Under the pieces are notes generated by a model. That model saw nothing but the letters and a program-made list of their open reading frames with translations, was not told where the DNA came from and did not search any database. This document shows positions 23,001 through 36,890 of a stretch of DNA of 64,000 bases, piece by piece. The stretch's first letter is position 1, and each line of letters starts with the position of its first letter. The position numbers and the translations under genes are program-made. The DNA is from Melieria omissa (Eukaryota > Arthropoda > Insecta > Diptera > Ulidiidae): contig OZ020268.1 in the NCBI GenBank assembly GCA_963971225.1, positions 45,143,348 through 45,207,347 of the forward strand, in the 5' to 3' direction.

Positions 23001-26000
23001 GTTATTAGTGAAATGGTATTCTTCCATTCTGCTTTTCCTTTGCTTTAAAATTTTCGAGCTTTCTTTTACATCATAATATTTTTATTGAATTATAGCAAAG
23101 CAGCTGTGTGCAGTGAGGCAGCAAATTTTATGGACATATTGAGTACCAGCAGATGTTGAATTAGCGGTGTTTGAGATTTTAATTGGTTATATTATAATTG
23201 TGCTTATAATGGCACAGGGAAGCAATAAGGAAGTGAACGTTGTTATGCAGAGAATTAATTTTCTCAAAACATGGATAAGAGGAATGCAAGGGGCATTAAT
23301 ATCTTGGCAAAATTTTCAGCTATTTGCTTTTGCAAATAAAATTACTTATATGGAATATTTCGATATGTTTGCTTAAGTCGACACAATATTGAACAATTTA
23401 TTGGGCAACATCGATTACACTAACCGACACGAAAAGTAAAGTTAAAACAATAGTATTTTCTGCAATAATTTTGGTTTTTCGAAACAATTCTTTAACTAAT
23501 TTTTTTTTCAGTTTCGTATTCAGCAGCCCAAAATAAGTCTGGAAAATACTTTTGTTTTTAGGTGCTATCAATATTATACAGTTTTGTATATAAAACAAGC
23601 TGCCTGCAGCTTTGTCTTAACCTTATCCATTGTTTTCTACTTTCTTTTCCCCATTGCTTGACGTGCGAATAAAACATTTGTTTGCAAATTGGAAACAAAA
23701 GTAGTAAGCACTCGGTTTCTCTTTCACTTTATCGCTTCGAGCGCAAGTAAATCCCTGCCTGTCTGTCATCTAAGCTGAATTGTTTTAGCCATTAGTACGC
23801 CATCAACATCCTCTTGACCCATTTCGCCGTAACGCATTTGCATTCACGTTTGTGCACGCGCCACAAATGCACAGAGTCGGCTGCCACGAATGTCAGTTGT
23901 CAGCCGGTCGCTTTTGTGCCGCTCGCTTGGTCCAATTCTGCTCTCTGTTGCATTGCATTGCGCTGTAGTTTGGCGCGGCGCGGCGCGGCGCGCTGTGCAA
24001 CGCATTAAATGCAACATTCAACACCATTTCGCTGCGATAAGCCGCGAAAGGCCAAGCGGCCGTTGCTCGTGGCATTGTTATGGCCTTTGTTACACGTGTG
24101 GCACAGCCCAATTGAAAATCTGCGCACACACACGCGACAAAAACACAAGGCGGACCAGACAGTGTACTCGACACTTGGACGCACGAACACCCAAACAGAA
24201 TTTTTAATGTAGTTCAGCACTTTTAATGGGGCCCGACCAGCGTTTGCGTGTGTCGCAAGAGAAATTCGTAACAACTCGCACCGATTGATAGTCGCACTGT
24301 GATCGGTGACATCCACTGCACGTTGGCCATTCCAAGTTGTACAATTAGCTGTTGGCATGTTGACTACTGTCGTTGTTTCCCATGCTTGGCGCAAGTTTGA
24401 TTTTCATTTTCTTTGCGGCACATTCGGATTAACCCAAAATTGCCTTAAAATAGATTCTTATCTAGAAACGGAATACTATTGGCCGAAAGCCAGCGTTCAT
24501 GCAAAGAGGAAATGAACGAAACGGAACACAGATAAAAGATAAGTGGGCATTTTCATTACAAATTTGGCGTGTTAGTGTCAAATAAATTTGTATTGCTTTG
24601 TGGAGAGCGTGAAATTTATTTCACATACGTAAGCTGCAGCGTGACTTTGAGAAATTAACATAAGAATACTAAAATCGAGAAGGCCAGATGCAGATGGCCC
24701 ATTCGTGGCCGTTGCGTTTGCAGGCCAACGTGCTGCTGCATGCGCTTTATGTCAGCACTAAACTACCACATAAATAATAAAAACAAAGCAGCTTACGGTC
24801 GACATCGGCGTGGAGTGTGAAACGCAGTTTGCGGCGTGAGGGAAAATTAAGACTTGAGTTGGCCATTCAAGTCTTGGTGGCAGATTATGATATTTGCATT
24901 GTGCGCTGTGACTTGTGTGGAAAATTTTAATCTTTAACTGTAATCTTATGCGGAAAGAATGTGGCCGGCTGATGGGGCTTTAGAAAGTGCAGCTTGTATT
25001 TGGGTTAAGTGTGCAGTGAAGAAAATGACTTACATGAAGTAAGTAATTAATTTATTTAAGTTGTTTAGTTGAAAACATACTAAACATACTATACTTAAAC
25101 TTTGGATAAAGATTAACTTTTGATTTTGCGAAACATTTTCGATATTTAAATGCTTTTCATTCTGTATGTAATTTTGTTGTTGTTGTGAATACCAGAAAAG
25201 GAATGGTAATAATGAAAATCGAGTATATATAATAATATAAACTTTGGAAGAAGAAGAACAGAATAACAAGTGTGGCAATTAAGCTTTCAAGAGTATAAAG
25301 GTCATACAACTAGAAATTAACTTCGCTTGCTCAGCGGAATAATTGGTTAAGAAAAGACAAAAGACTTAAGCAACAAACTGCACCATTCATATTGCGTATA
25401 TATATTTTCATGCGTTTCAGCCTGTGTTACTCATCTGCCACAACTAATTTTAGTGGCTTTTCATTTTTCCTGAACCCAATGAAACCAAAAATAAAAAAAA
25501 AAAAAATTCAAATCATTCAAATTATAAACTATCCAGTTTCACCATATTTCACCTACACAGTCATATGTGTTGTGCAGTATCGAAACATAAAAATTTGGCA
25601 CACTTTTCAATTGTAATTTTCGTGTTTGTAATACACACTCAAGTCGTGGAAGAGAAAAGTAAATACTCGTTGTCACAGATGTAGATTCAAACGTTGCTGG
25701 CGCTGTGCAACAATAGATACGCTTCGTTTATTACGCTTGGTTGTGAGTAAAGACTTTAGTTTTGCTGTAACCGCGTGGATTGCACTGTGTTGTCGTGTGC
25801 TGCTCTGTGCTTATGCAGCGTAACAAATATTGGCCTACTTAAAATACCACAACATTTGATTGTCGTGCATTTTATGTGCACCATTGAAATTCATTCACAG
25901 TGAGAGTTGGTAAAGTTTGGGGATATAGTTTGAAAAACTAGCTATCAATAACTATTGAAAAGAGTAACAAACAAGTAAACAATTAAAACATTACTAGTGC

Positions 26001-26364
26001 GATTTGAGTCTTTTAGATGTTTTGCTTTAACGATATGTTAGCACTGAATTGTCAAACAAAATAAATGGCACAGTGTACTCAAATATTGAATGATAAATAA
26101 GCTCGAAAATCAACTGAATTTTGATTTCTGAAATTTAAATCTTTAAAAAATAGGCACACATAACGTTTGCTCTAAGTTTTTGAACAAGAATACTCGCACA
26201 ATGTAACAAATAAATAAAAAAGTATTTCTTTGGTGTTTGGTCCAAAGTTGTTCATTTGCCAGTGCAGTGGCAACATGTTGTGAATGCCACCAATGTTGTT
26301 GCAGTTTCTTAAATTCGCATAAGTGGCCGTAATCACTGCCACATGAGTCAACTGGGGATTGTAT
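20079..26364. other. intergenic stretch, no gene supported
   Basis: Alternating AT-rich DNA and short GC-richer islands (20830-21060, 21290-21800, 23800-24350). The last contains a short (GGCGC)n run near 23972-23993. No frame here shows a domain or a convincing exon structure. Confidence 0.5.
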
Positions 26365-29300
26365 GTATGTGCGAGCGGCAGATCAACATTAACCTCGCAT
26401 ACGCGTAATCAGGCCGCCTAACGGCTTTCAGCGGCTGTGCCACACCGGCTGAATGTTTGCAGTCCGGCTGCTGTTTGTTTGCTCTCTCCTTATGTGGTAA
26501 CTTGTTGGTGATGTGTTGTAGACCTGAATCTCTGGTTTCTGTTGTGTTAGGGTTTAATGTATCCACATACAATGTTTGTATGCAATGAAAAATGCTTTTG
26601 CTATTACAGAGATAGTAAAATCGTATTGGTGGCAGCAGCAAATAATTAATCATTTAAATGGTTTGCTATTAATTATGAATGTGTGCAGCATATTAGAACT
26701 AGGACAGAGTTACAGAATGTAAAGAGAACATAATATAAATTGAGTATTTGGTGACTTTTATTTGAACTTTTTAGTACATTACTATTTTACAAAATTAATT
26801 TAATTAATTGATGCCATAACCATTTTGAGTTTGAATCTTGAAGATCGAATCCAGTTCTCCTGTTAATTTTTCATGATTATAATCACACATTTCTTACTGG
26901 GTTAATAAATAGTATCATAGATAAATGGCTACTAATAGTTAATTTATCTGTCAGTTAGTCTACTCAGAATCATTGACGCTCATCCAGAGTTGCTGGTATT
27001 TTCCTTAAAGCAGCTATAGCCTTAACCACGTAATGGATGCTGTCTACTTTTCAGTTCATTAAACATCAGCGCCGTCATTAAAATCACTTCCATTTATCGA
27101 TTGTTCACCAGTGGCTGTTTGTCTCCGCCCCTTGGACTTTTTAGTTTTGTTTAGTTGGGTTGGAAGCAACGTGATCGCCATTAATCATGTTCGAGGCCTT
27201 AGTGCGTAAACTGAGCGCGTGCCGCAACGCCAACTACAGCACCAGCAGCACTCAAAAGGTCCTAAAGAGACATAAAAACGTCAGAAAGTCCAAACAGAGT
27301 CGCGCAAGACGCCTGCTGCATGTTACGCGCTGCATGCGGCCCCGGAGTACTTAAGATTGCAGCGTTGAAAGCCGTTGAAAATTAACTCTTTGGCAATTGT
27401 TTAGGTTAAGAAATGCATTCTAATGACGGAATACGAACTGTATTTGAGTAAATTGTGTGGGTTGTTGTAATTTGGCCCTCATGTTCGAACTTCAATTAAC
27501 ATTCATTAGGAAAAACGCTTTAACAAATCGTTTCAAAGCCAAGAGATGGGGGAAATTTTCGTAGACAAGCGCTGGCGGCTGTGAAAATGTTAATGAAACA
27601 AAGTTAGGTTAGTTAATTGTGTGTTCAAAATTAATTACTTCGTGTTGTTGCTGTCAAATTGTATTGTCTACAATTTTGCATATTAATGAAGCACGCAGTG
27701 GCAATTTATATGTCGTTGTCGGGATTTTTCAAGAATGTTGCATGAAATCGTTGCAAATTAAGTGCGTACAACCACCAGTGGCATGTCGGGTGCAATCGCC
27801 GCACATTAATGACACCTTCGGCAATTCTTCTTCACACTCAACTCAATCTGGCAAGATTCTGCTGTGGCTGCTCAGGTTCTCGTTTCACGTTTTCTTCTAA
27901 AAGGAAACACAAAACCAACTCAATTCAAGCGCATAATTCTCATGCCCCATGTTGCATGTGGCACAACCAGAACCAGTCAGCGACAGTACTTGTGAGATTT
28001 TAAAAATATTCACAACGACGATGAAGTCAGTTGCCTTTTGCGCGTTGCCTCAATGTTTATTTTTGCTGTGCGGCGTTTATGTGTGCAATTATTTCTCGCC
28101 CTCCTTGCACAGCGCGAACTATTATCTGTGGCGGCTGCTCGTTCATTTCTATGGCATAGCGTCGTCAGCGACGACAGCACCAGCAACAATAATAAAGCAA
28201 ATTGCTGTTCAATGCAAATTACGCGCAATTGCACCTTGGCAACTCTGCGCAGCAGCAACAACATAAGTAATAACAGCGGCGGTGGCACTGGTTGCCTTAA
28301 TAAGCGCCGCCAGTTGCAAAAATTAATTACATGGCCACAACAGCAGCGCTAGTAAGAGAGGCGCCGCTGCTCGGCGCGGCAGTTAGTTGATAAGCGCGGC
28401 TGTTGCTGCAACATGTTGTTAAACATTCTTTATGTTGCCCTAAGCAGGCTGCTATTGCAATTTCGCCGGCAATAACTGTAAATAAATTCACGTTTTCTCT
28501 ACAGCGTGTTGTCGCGCATTGAGGATGCCACCTTATCGGATTTCCTGTCAATGTTCACAATCTGATACATTATTTCATTTAAATGGGCGACGGTGTCTAC
28601 AGTTCCGAAGGTTAACTTGAATACTTGAAAATGTAAAAAATAAGTAGCAGTAGTAATGCAATAACGTTCTAGTGAAAAATATTTTATGTAAAAAGATTAT
28701 AATAAGGCACCGAACACATTGACAATGGCAGCTACACAACTGCATCAGTCAGAGTATAAAACTGGGGCGTTCATATGGGACGATTATTTCGATGACTGCA
28801 CGGCTACAACAACAAAAATATAGACGAATACTTCATAGAGGAAGTGCCCAAACACCCTAAAATTTGAGATTAAGTGCACAAATATTATGATTGTGATGAT
28901 GTTTCTGCCGACGAACGAGTCGGCGCCATCTTCAAGTTGTGTGGCCGTGTCGCTGCTTCGCCATGACAGCAAACAATAGGCAAACCTGTGAAAAACTCAA
29001 GAAATTATTTGTACCCCATCCATACATATTATTGAGTATTATTTTCTCTAGATATAGAACTCACACTGTGCTTTGCAGTTCTGACTAACACATTACCAAC
29101 AACAACGTCATTCCGCTTCGGTGCGGGCCATGTTTGCGTTCCAGCGCAGCCGCAACTCATCACGTTCACTTCCGTGTGGACTGTGGCTCGGGGTTAAACA
29201 CAAATTAAATGCATCACGCGGAAATCACGCAGCGCCGAACATGTCATCATTGCCAACCGCACAGCCATCACCTTCATAACCATCAGCAGCACTGGCACCG

Positions 29301-32300
29301 ACACCGGCAACAGCCGCAACCGACGCTACATTCAAACTCGATGCGATTTGCAAACGTGAAAACATTAGAAGCTGCGGAAAAGCAGCAAGAAATTTAATGT
29401 TGCATGTGCTGTGGTAATTATAAAGCGGAGGTTGCAACAAGAGATCGGGAAAACTAAAACTTTTTATTGAAAGAACAAAAAGAACAAAAATTGAGCGTTT
29501 TACTATCTCACTGTAAAAACGCCATGGCGGACGATTGCTGAGATGGATGCAGTTGGAATCAGAGATGAAGAAACATGTTCGAGAGCTGCTTGCCAAGGAC
29601 GCATGGCGTGTTGCACGATGCGAAAGAATTGCCGCAGCGACTGCAGTTGCGTTGATGAGTGTGAAGGCTGCGGCCAGCAGGCAGCATCAACACGGAGGAA
29701 AGCTGCAGCAGGCAATTAAAAAGGGCCAATTTAAGATGTGGTAGAATCGGCAAGAGCAAAGTATGGCAGTGTGGCTCACTTATGTGTATTAATAAAGTTT
29801 CATACATTGTATTTACTTTTGCGGAACGAATTTATTGAAAATGAAATTTTTTTGAGGAACTATTAATTAATTAGAAGAAGATTTTGAAGACAGAACTATT
29901 GGATCCTTTCAAATCCAAATGAACGACCAAGTGGCTCGACATGGAAAAAGTGTCGTGGGAACACCCGAGCAACTATTTCAGGAAAGCAATAATTTCATTT
30001 TATATCAATCACTTTACTTTCCTCATTGGAATAATGGAGGATATTACTGCAAGTAGTTCAATAAACATTGAATAAGTGAGCGCCTGCTTCTTAGAGATTT
30101 TTCCAATTACTTACATCCAAATCATGTTGTTTCGCTCATTGAGACAACACATCGATGCTTCTTCGAGCAATGCGCCTCAAGCAAATTGTTTGTCAATCAA
30201 TAATATCACTTGCTTGCATTTCATTTGGCAACGTGAACAATTCCATTAGCCATAAATCAACAAAAACTTAAGAATAAAACAAAAACCCAACACAAATGCA
30301 GAAAAATCTAAGATGAGGAAAAAAACCACATCAAGATGGCAACAGTGGTCTGAACAGAAAATACAATTTAAGGCAAAATCACAACCACACCTCACATATT
30401 GCTCACGTCTGCGTCGAGCTGATCAGCTGCACAAATAATTCATTTCATATTTATGCTTGCCACTTGCCACATGCCACATCGCGTGCTCACTTATGCCACC
30501 AGCGCTCAGGCATCAGCGTAACGTAACGATCACCAATCGAATTCGAGGCGATAAACGAAAACTTGGCAGCGATCGATATGCAACCTTGAAGCGTGTGTGT
30601 GAAACGAGGCGTGGTGGCAACAGATGCCATGTGGCATGTAGCATGTGGAATGTGCAGCCACCGCCTTGTTGTGCAATCGATTTCCGGTTGGTGCCTATCG
30701 AGAAGAAGAAGCAGCGCTTTCGGAGCAACTTAAACGCGCGCATTGCTGGCTGGAAAATCGTTATGAAAGAAAGTGGTGGATATGAAGAACAGTTACTGGG
30801 CCGAGCGAGTGACGAGTGTGTGCACGCAGACCAGTTGTTGCTGTGGTCAAGGTGGGTGTGGGCCGTTGTGGCTATTTGGCTTTTTTTTCTGCAGCCATAA
30901 ATAACGCGAAATTGATATGGCGGAAATTTTGCTGGGTTTGTTTTTATTAATTGGCAAATGTATGCGTTGTTGGTGTTGGTATTGGATTGCCAGTGGGTGT
31001 TAGCTGAACATTGGATAACGGTGCATCTTGAACGTATACATTTTTCAGTCCATTTATATTATCGCCAGACGTACGACAACATTTAAATTTATATTTTTTC
31101 TATAATATTTGTGGGACCATATGGTCAACGGCTGCGAATGATGCATTCCATATCTCACTTATCTCAGCAGTCGACGTCATGCTGACAGTGGATGATGTTG
31201 AAATTGTGCTGAAATGAAAAGCAGAAAAGCCAGAGGACAAACACCCTACGCGCAGCAATTACTTTTTTATACTGAAGAGTAATTAAATTGTTGTTGATTC
31301 AAGTGGCCTCCGCTGTGATAGCCACTGTTCATTTCAATTTTCATTGCCATGCAATAAGCATACGTTCGTTTCATCATCATTTCAAGAGTATATTCACCTC
31401 ACACCCTGTATTCGTTGCAACTGCGTTAATTACGCTTTTCCGATGCATCGTTACGCCGTCTATGACTGCGCTTTAATTATGTTTTGGAATGTGTAGACTT
31501 CTACACATGCGAATCTATTGACTCATTTTCCAACCATAATTTTAATTTTTTCCTCTTCCAAAGCGGCATTCGTTGTGCAGCCGTCTTCTTTTAATATCAC
31601 TTTTAAATACCCGATGCACACATCGCAATTTTAAATTTCTTCCCTACAAACAGCTGCCACATTGCATGTTGTGAGCAGCAGTCACTGTTTGGTAAAGCGA
31701 GAAAGAATTTGTTTTCATTGGAATCCATTTAATGCGAAATAAAAATTAAGTTCGCAGCTTGAGTCTTTCGTTTATTGAATTAATACCAAACACAAACTGG
31801 AACACTTCCACAATTGACTTCCCTTCGTGCTGCGAGACAATTCCGAAGGCATTCAAAAACAATTTGTAAATCTCCTACTGACACCTCAACCCGCATCAAC
31901 ACACTTGCATCGCCGCCCCACAGACGTTCCATCATGCACGGCAATTAATGAAATCAACAGCGATTTGTTGGTGCGTACGACGGTTTGTCTGTGTGTACTT
32001 GTATATGTGTATTAGAAGCACAGATTAAGCTGCTCTACACCTGTTGCCCAGCTGCCACTTGTGCAACTGCACACTTGCACAACAGAGGATGACGCCGATG
32101 GCCACGCTGGCAAATAACAAATTAAAAAGTACCGACCGACAGTCGACTACGCGTCAAATCGATTGTAGTGGAGGGGATTGGTAGGAAGTGATCTGCCATC
32201 AACATCAAAGCATTCCAATTTATTAAAAGCAACAAAAACTAGTAATAATCAACACAAAATGGCAATGCAAGTGGCAACGGTGGACATTGGCCATTGGATC

Positions 32301-35300
32301 GAGCAACGTGGATCTGCACTGATCATCTTAGATACGCCAAAGAAACTGTATTACCCAAACAACAAATCCAAGCATCAAATCTCACCACATTATTTGCAGC
32401 GTTTGAGAATAATTACTGCGCATTTGTTAATGTTTGTGTTGCGGTGAAGTGAAAGCAATCGAAATTGGCGTTTCTGGTACAACTGAGGAAAATGTTTTTA
32501 TGTTTGTTTGACTGGCAATCACGAATGTTAACACTAAAAAGGGAACTTAATAAAAATAAAACTATATGAGCTTCCTTCCTGTTTCTATAGCATAAAACAT
32601 TTGTGCAGGTATTTCAGATTTAACTAAGTAATAGACTTGGCAAACGATTGGGGTCATAGGGCTTTTTAAAAACTTTTTTTAAGTTTGCCTGCGCTCAAAG
32701 AAGGAACTTGAGATTTGAGGCGTTGGCACTCAATTAAGTAACTCAATTTTACCTAATTTTCATTTCGTGAATATTGAATTTAACAATTACTGACATAATA
32801 GTATTCCATTAACTTGCTACCAATTTTTTTTTTAAGTAATGTGTTTCCTATTCGTACACCAAATGAACAAATTGCTCTGTTATTTGGCTCACATTAAATT
32901 TCGTTCCAGTTTGGTACCTTAAGGCAAATTGTAAAGTAAACTTGAATTGGCTGCGGGTAATGCCAAAATAATTATTATGAAGACATTTGAAATAATTTTG
33001 CGCGATTTAATGGTTTTTCGTTGTTGCATTCATTAGATTTCTTCAACGAAATAACTTCATTTGTTGGGCCAAATGTGAAGCTTAAAATAAATATGAATTT
33101 GGCAGTAATGAGAAATTTATTGTACAGTAAAATTCATAAAAAACGCATTTCTTTACTGAATCACTTACTTTCTAAAAAATAAGCATTTGGCGTAGTACAG
33201 TAAATTGGGCAGAATGTAGTGGAAGTAGAGGGAAACTTGAAGAAAGCTTCACATATTGTTCGAGTGTATCGTTGATATTATGGTATTTTGAACGAACATC
33301 GATACTATAAAACTGCAAGTTTGTTTCTTGAGTTTTTTGTTCCGCTAAAGTCGAAAGCACCGCTTCAAGGAAAAATATTAAATAATTTATAATAATTGCA
33401 TCCTGCATCCTGCAGTAAGATAGAATGATTTATAATATCTGTCCGATTTCTTGTTAATTGACCATTTATTATCTCTAATAACACACATGTCATTTAATGC
33501 CAAAACAAAGTCACGAATAGCATTTACAACACTCTGTGTCATTAATTAGACAAATCGAAATGTTTTTTATTCAGAGCAGGGAAGTTGGCGTGAAAAGGAC
33601 TGGAGTGCAGTAGACAAAAAAATACAGAGGTTGCCGTAGTTCGCTGCAGCAGGCACAGACGTCGCAACAAAAGTCATGCCAGCACTTGCAGCAAAAATGC
33701 ATGGCGTAAAACATGACAAGGGCGTATTGCTGCAACTAGAATTTATTGCTCCTCTGGTGTGTGACTGTGCACTGGCCGGTGCGGCGCCCCAGCATGCTTC
33801 ATGCAGAGTGTATCGAACATGTAATTTCGGAGCAAATTACATGCAAAACGATGTCATTGCTCATTGCAGTGAAATTGTACTCGTACTCGTTTCTGTCGCC
33901 TGCGATCTTTGCTTTATTTGTTCAATTATAATTGCTGTGTTAGCCCTTAGGAAAAGTTGCATCGCACAATCTATGTTATGCGTTCAACTATTTCTTTACT
34001 TTAACGACAGGTCGCTGCACTTGTTTGGCGAATCAATAAAGCGAGTGGCGATTTTTTTTTGCCATGTTTTGAATTTCAACGTTTGCTTGTTGTACTTTAA
34101 AGAGAAGATTTATGATTGAAGTCTTCGCTATAAAGTCTTCTCCACATAAAGCAAACAAATAACTAAACTAAATAACTTTGGGTGTTTAACTAAACTGAAT
34201 AAAGAAATGTGCTTCTCTTCTAGCATTTTCACAACTCCCGCATACACAGCCGTAATTAAGAAATAAAAAAGCATATAACACGGTTTCACATCAATGTGTT
34301 TGGCTTTATTAAATGCCAATGATTGGTTACTTAATCTACTCTATTACTTAGAGATACTTAAAGTGGAAGAGTAAAGAAGCTATAATTAATAACGTAGAAA
34401 CTTAAAAGGAAAAGCCATAATTTGTATTCTGCCTTCCACTGTAGGGCGGAACGAAATAGCTTAAAATTCCAAAAACCATATTAGCTGAAAAATTGTTACT
34501 GAAGCGTAAAAGTGATAAACCAACAAGTCTACTGAAAAATATTTACCTATTAACAGAATTTTTTGTTTACTAAACATAAATTTTATTGAAAACTTTATCA
34601 TAAATTCCAGAAAGTAATCGATCGTACGATCGTTCTAATAAATTGATTTTTCTTCTGGTGGTGAAATGTAAATAATCACCAAATAAAACTCACAACAATT
34701 TCCACTCTACTCGTATTGCTGATCGACGATTAGTGATCACACGTTGGTTGGACAACTTTCAAAAGTCCAGCACCAAACAGCGCACACGCCAACTACAAAT
34801 CGGAACACACACAGACACCAAAAGCCAACAACGTCCTTGGACATTGGCTTCACGCTCTAACAATAACAACACACAACACCAACAACAACAAAGAACAATA
34901 CAAACGACTAGTAATAAAAGCAACAAGAACGTTCATTGAACCACAGTCCCACACCATAACAACAATAAAAACAACTACTGGGACAGTGGGCACTTGTGGC
35001 CATATGCAGCGCATGATTAAAGTAATTGGAATTGGGAGCAATAATATGGAACAAGAAGTGGAAGCAACATTTGCAAGACTGAGGAGGGAGGAGGAGGCGG
35101 ATATTGAAATTACCACTTTCTGTGTTATCGATTATTGTGGCTGAAATATGGCCGCGTCAGACAAATTTGTGCAGCAAGTCAACAAAACGAAGAACGAAAT
35201 AACGAGCGACTCGGACAGAAAACATTACCAGCAAAATTCTTTAATCAATTTGATTGCCAATTCGCGCTACCACAGAAAAAAACAACAGCAGCGACAGCAG

Positions 35301-36186
35301 CAACACCGCCTAATGCTCACAAAAGTGTTGCTGCTGCTGTGTTGCGCTGCAGATGCAACTCGACATTTGCTGCGCGCTCGAGCACACTTTTATTGGTAGC
35401 CGTCGCTCATGTGGCCACATTTATGAGCGACCACGATGCGCCAGTTTAATTCTACAGTTCCATATTATCTGATGTGGCCTCCACTTCAGTGCCATCGCAG
35501 CTCTCTGCGCTGTGTATTTGTGATCTTTATGTGCTGCAGCATCCGCTACAATGTTCCAACTAGATGTTGTTGACGCTGTTCTTAGTTTGAGTGCAGCTTG
35601 TTGCTGCTTGTAAATTGTGGTAGCTCATGGTTGTTTGTCTTCGTGGACAAGTGACGCTGACTAGGAATTTACAATTTTTGTTGTTGTTATTTGTGTTCCA
35701 GAATTATTGTTCTGGCACTTGTCTTGCTGCATCTCTGCATCGCTGCCATAACAATAGTTGATGTGATTATTTGTTGTATGTGCGCACGCTTAACGGCCAC
35801 TGCCCGGCTCCCGCTTGCACCCGCTTTGAGCGACGCTTTACTGCTAGCGAGATATGTTAATTGTTGTTCCCGCCTCTGCTGTGACGGCTACCACTCACTG
35901 TGTTGTTCTTCTTATTAGCTGCCATGCTCGCATTTAGGCCAGTCCGCTTCATTTTCTTACTAATTTTTGTGCTTCTTCTCCCCTCTTTCGGCCGCTTGAT
36001 TTATTGCACGTGGTTCGTCTTAATGGACCATAATGTGAGCAATTCATTTTATTGCGATTAGTTGCGTCGACGACATGCTCGTTGCGCTGCTCGGGATGTC
36101 CGCAGCGGACACTCAGTGCGCTTCGGCTTGTTTCTATTCCAGTTCGAGTTTGTTGCTTGAGTCTTTTGTTCATTAGAGTGGGCTGT
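26365..36186 (+). repeat. left arm of a large inverted duplication
   Basis: Read forward, this arm matches the reverse complement of 48793-59985. Anchor pairs: 35949-36173 with 48806-49030; 34733-35116 with 49888-50271; 31200-31560 with 53810-54110; 30478-30880 with 54480-54880; 29225-29720 with 56650-57170; 28010-28540 with 57540-58080; 27057-27350 with 59110-59420; 26370-26440 with 59920-59985. By eye the inner and middle blocks are about 92-96% identical and the outer ones clearly lower. The inner edge is sharp at GAGTGGGCTGT. Frames are not conserved between arms (for example, the frames at 35949 and 48806 go out of register), so the content appears non-coding. Confidence 0.9.
32340..34690. 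other. arm-specific segment in left arm, no gene seen
   Basis: This part of the left arm has no visible counterpart in the matching interval of the right arm (about 50300-53000), although both flanks match. A 147-codon plus frame at 33676-34119 has no recognisable domain. A 14-bp palindrome CGATCGTACGATCG lies near 34619. Confidence 0.6.
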
Positions 36187-36873
36187 GTCGTTTACTCTTC
36201 ATTAGTAACTGCTGTCAATTTCACTAAATGATTATAAATTGTCTGAAAACGCTTTGTTTGTTTCTAAATACTACATCTTTTTTTAAATGGAGGGAAAGCG
36301 AAATTTTAGGTTGTTTTGTACAGATAGATTAAAGAAAGTTTTGGATGTGGAAATGTAACAATGGAATGGTGAAAATTGCTACTAGCCACTGTATGTGCTG
36401 AAGATTTGGGAATTTCATTGCATGTAACAAAAATAGTTCAAATATATTTAGACAAATGAACTTTTCTTTTAACCTTCAGCGAAAAACTGCAGTGAAATGG
36501 TTTTGACTTTTTTTATACAAATGCATTTAAATGACTTTTCTACTTACAAACCTTCTGTGCGCATTCACAACCACATCAATGTAAATTACTTAGTTATAGA
36601 GTACAATAATGTCAGGATCACTGCTTCGACTGCAGCGCCAAGTATGAAATTATCAACTGTGGCTAATTTCGTTTCTTGAAATTGCTGCTTATTGTTGTCG
36701 GTTTCCTTCCAAGCGTGTAATTGGCTACTGCGCTGTGGTGGTTTGAAACTTTCCTGAAATTGCTCTGTTGTGGTCAAGAAGTTCCGCTTGATCGCACAAA
36801 AACTTCAAGCGCACATTTTCTCATTGTACAAATGCTGCTTTATCCTATTTCTTCACTAACAAAGAACTTTTAT

Positions 36874-36890
36874 TCTTCTGATCTTTGCAG
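36874..36890 (+). promoter_or_regulatory. probable 3' splice site just before the ZP gene start codon
   Basis: A pyrimidine-rich run ending ATCTTTGCAG abuts the ATG at 36891. This is a good intron acceptor and suggests an upstream 5'UTR exon, which I could not locate. If it is not used as an acceptor, the start would lie in an exon that extends further left. Confidence 0.55.

Noticed and set aside
30457..30900. 147-codon plus-strand frame, with a related frame in the other arm
   Set aside because: The frame is not kept between the two arms (indels shift it), so the similarity reflects DNA duplication and not a conserved protein.
33676..34119. 147-codon plus-strand frame with hydrophobic stretches
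   Set aside because: No recognisable family, lies in the arm-specific block, no splice or promoter support.
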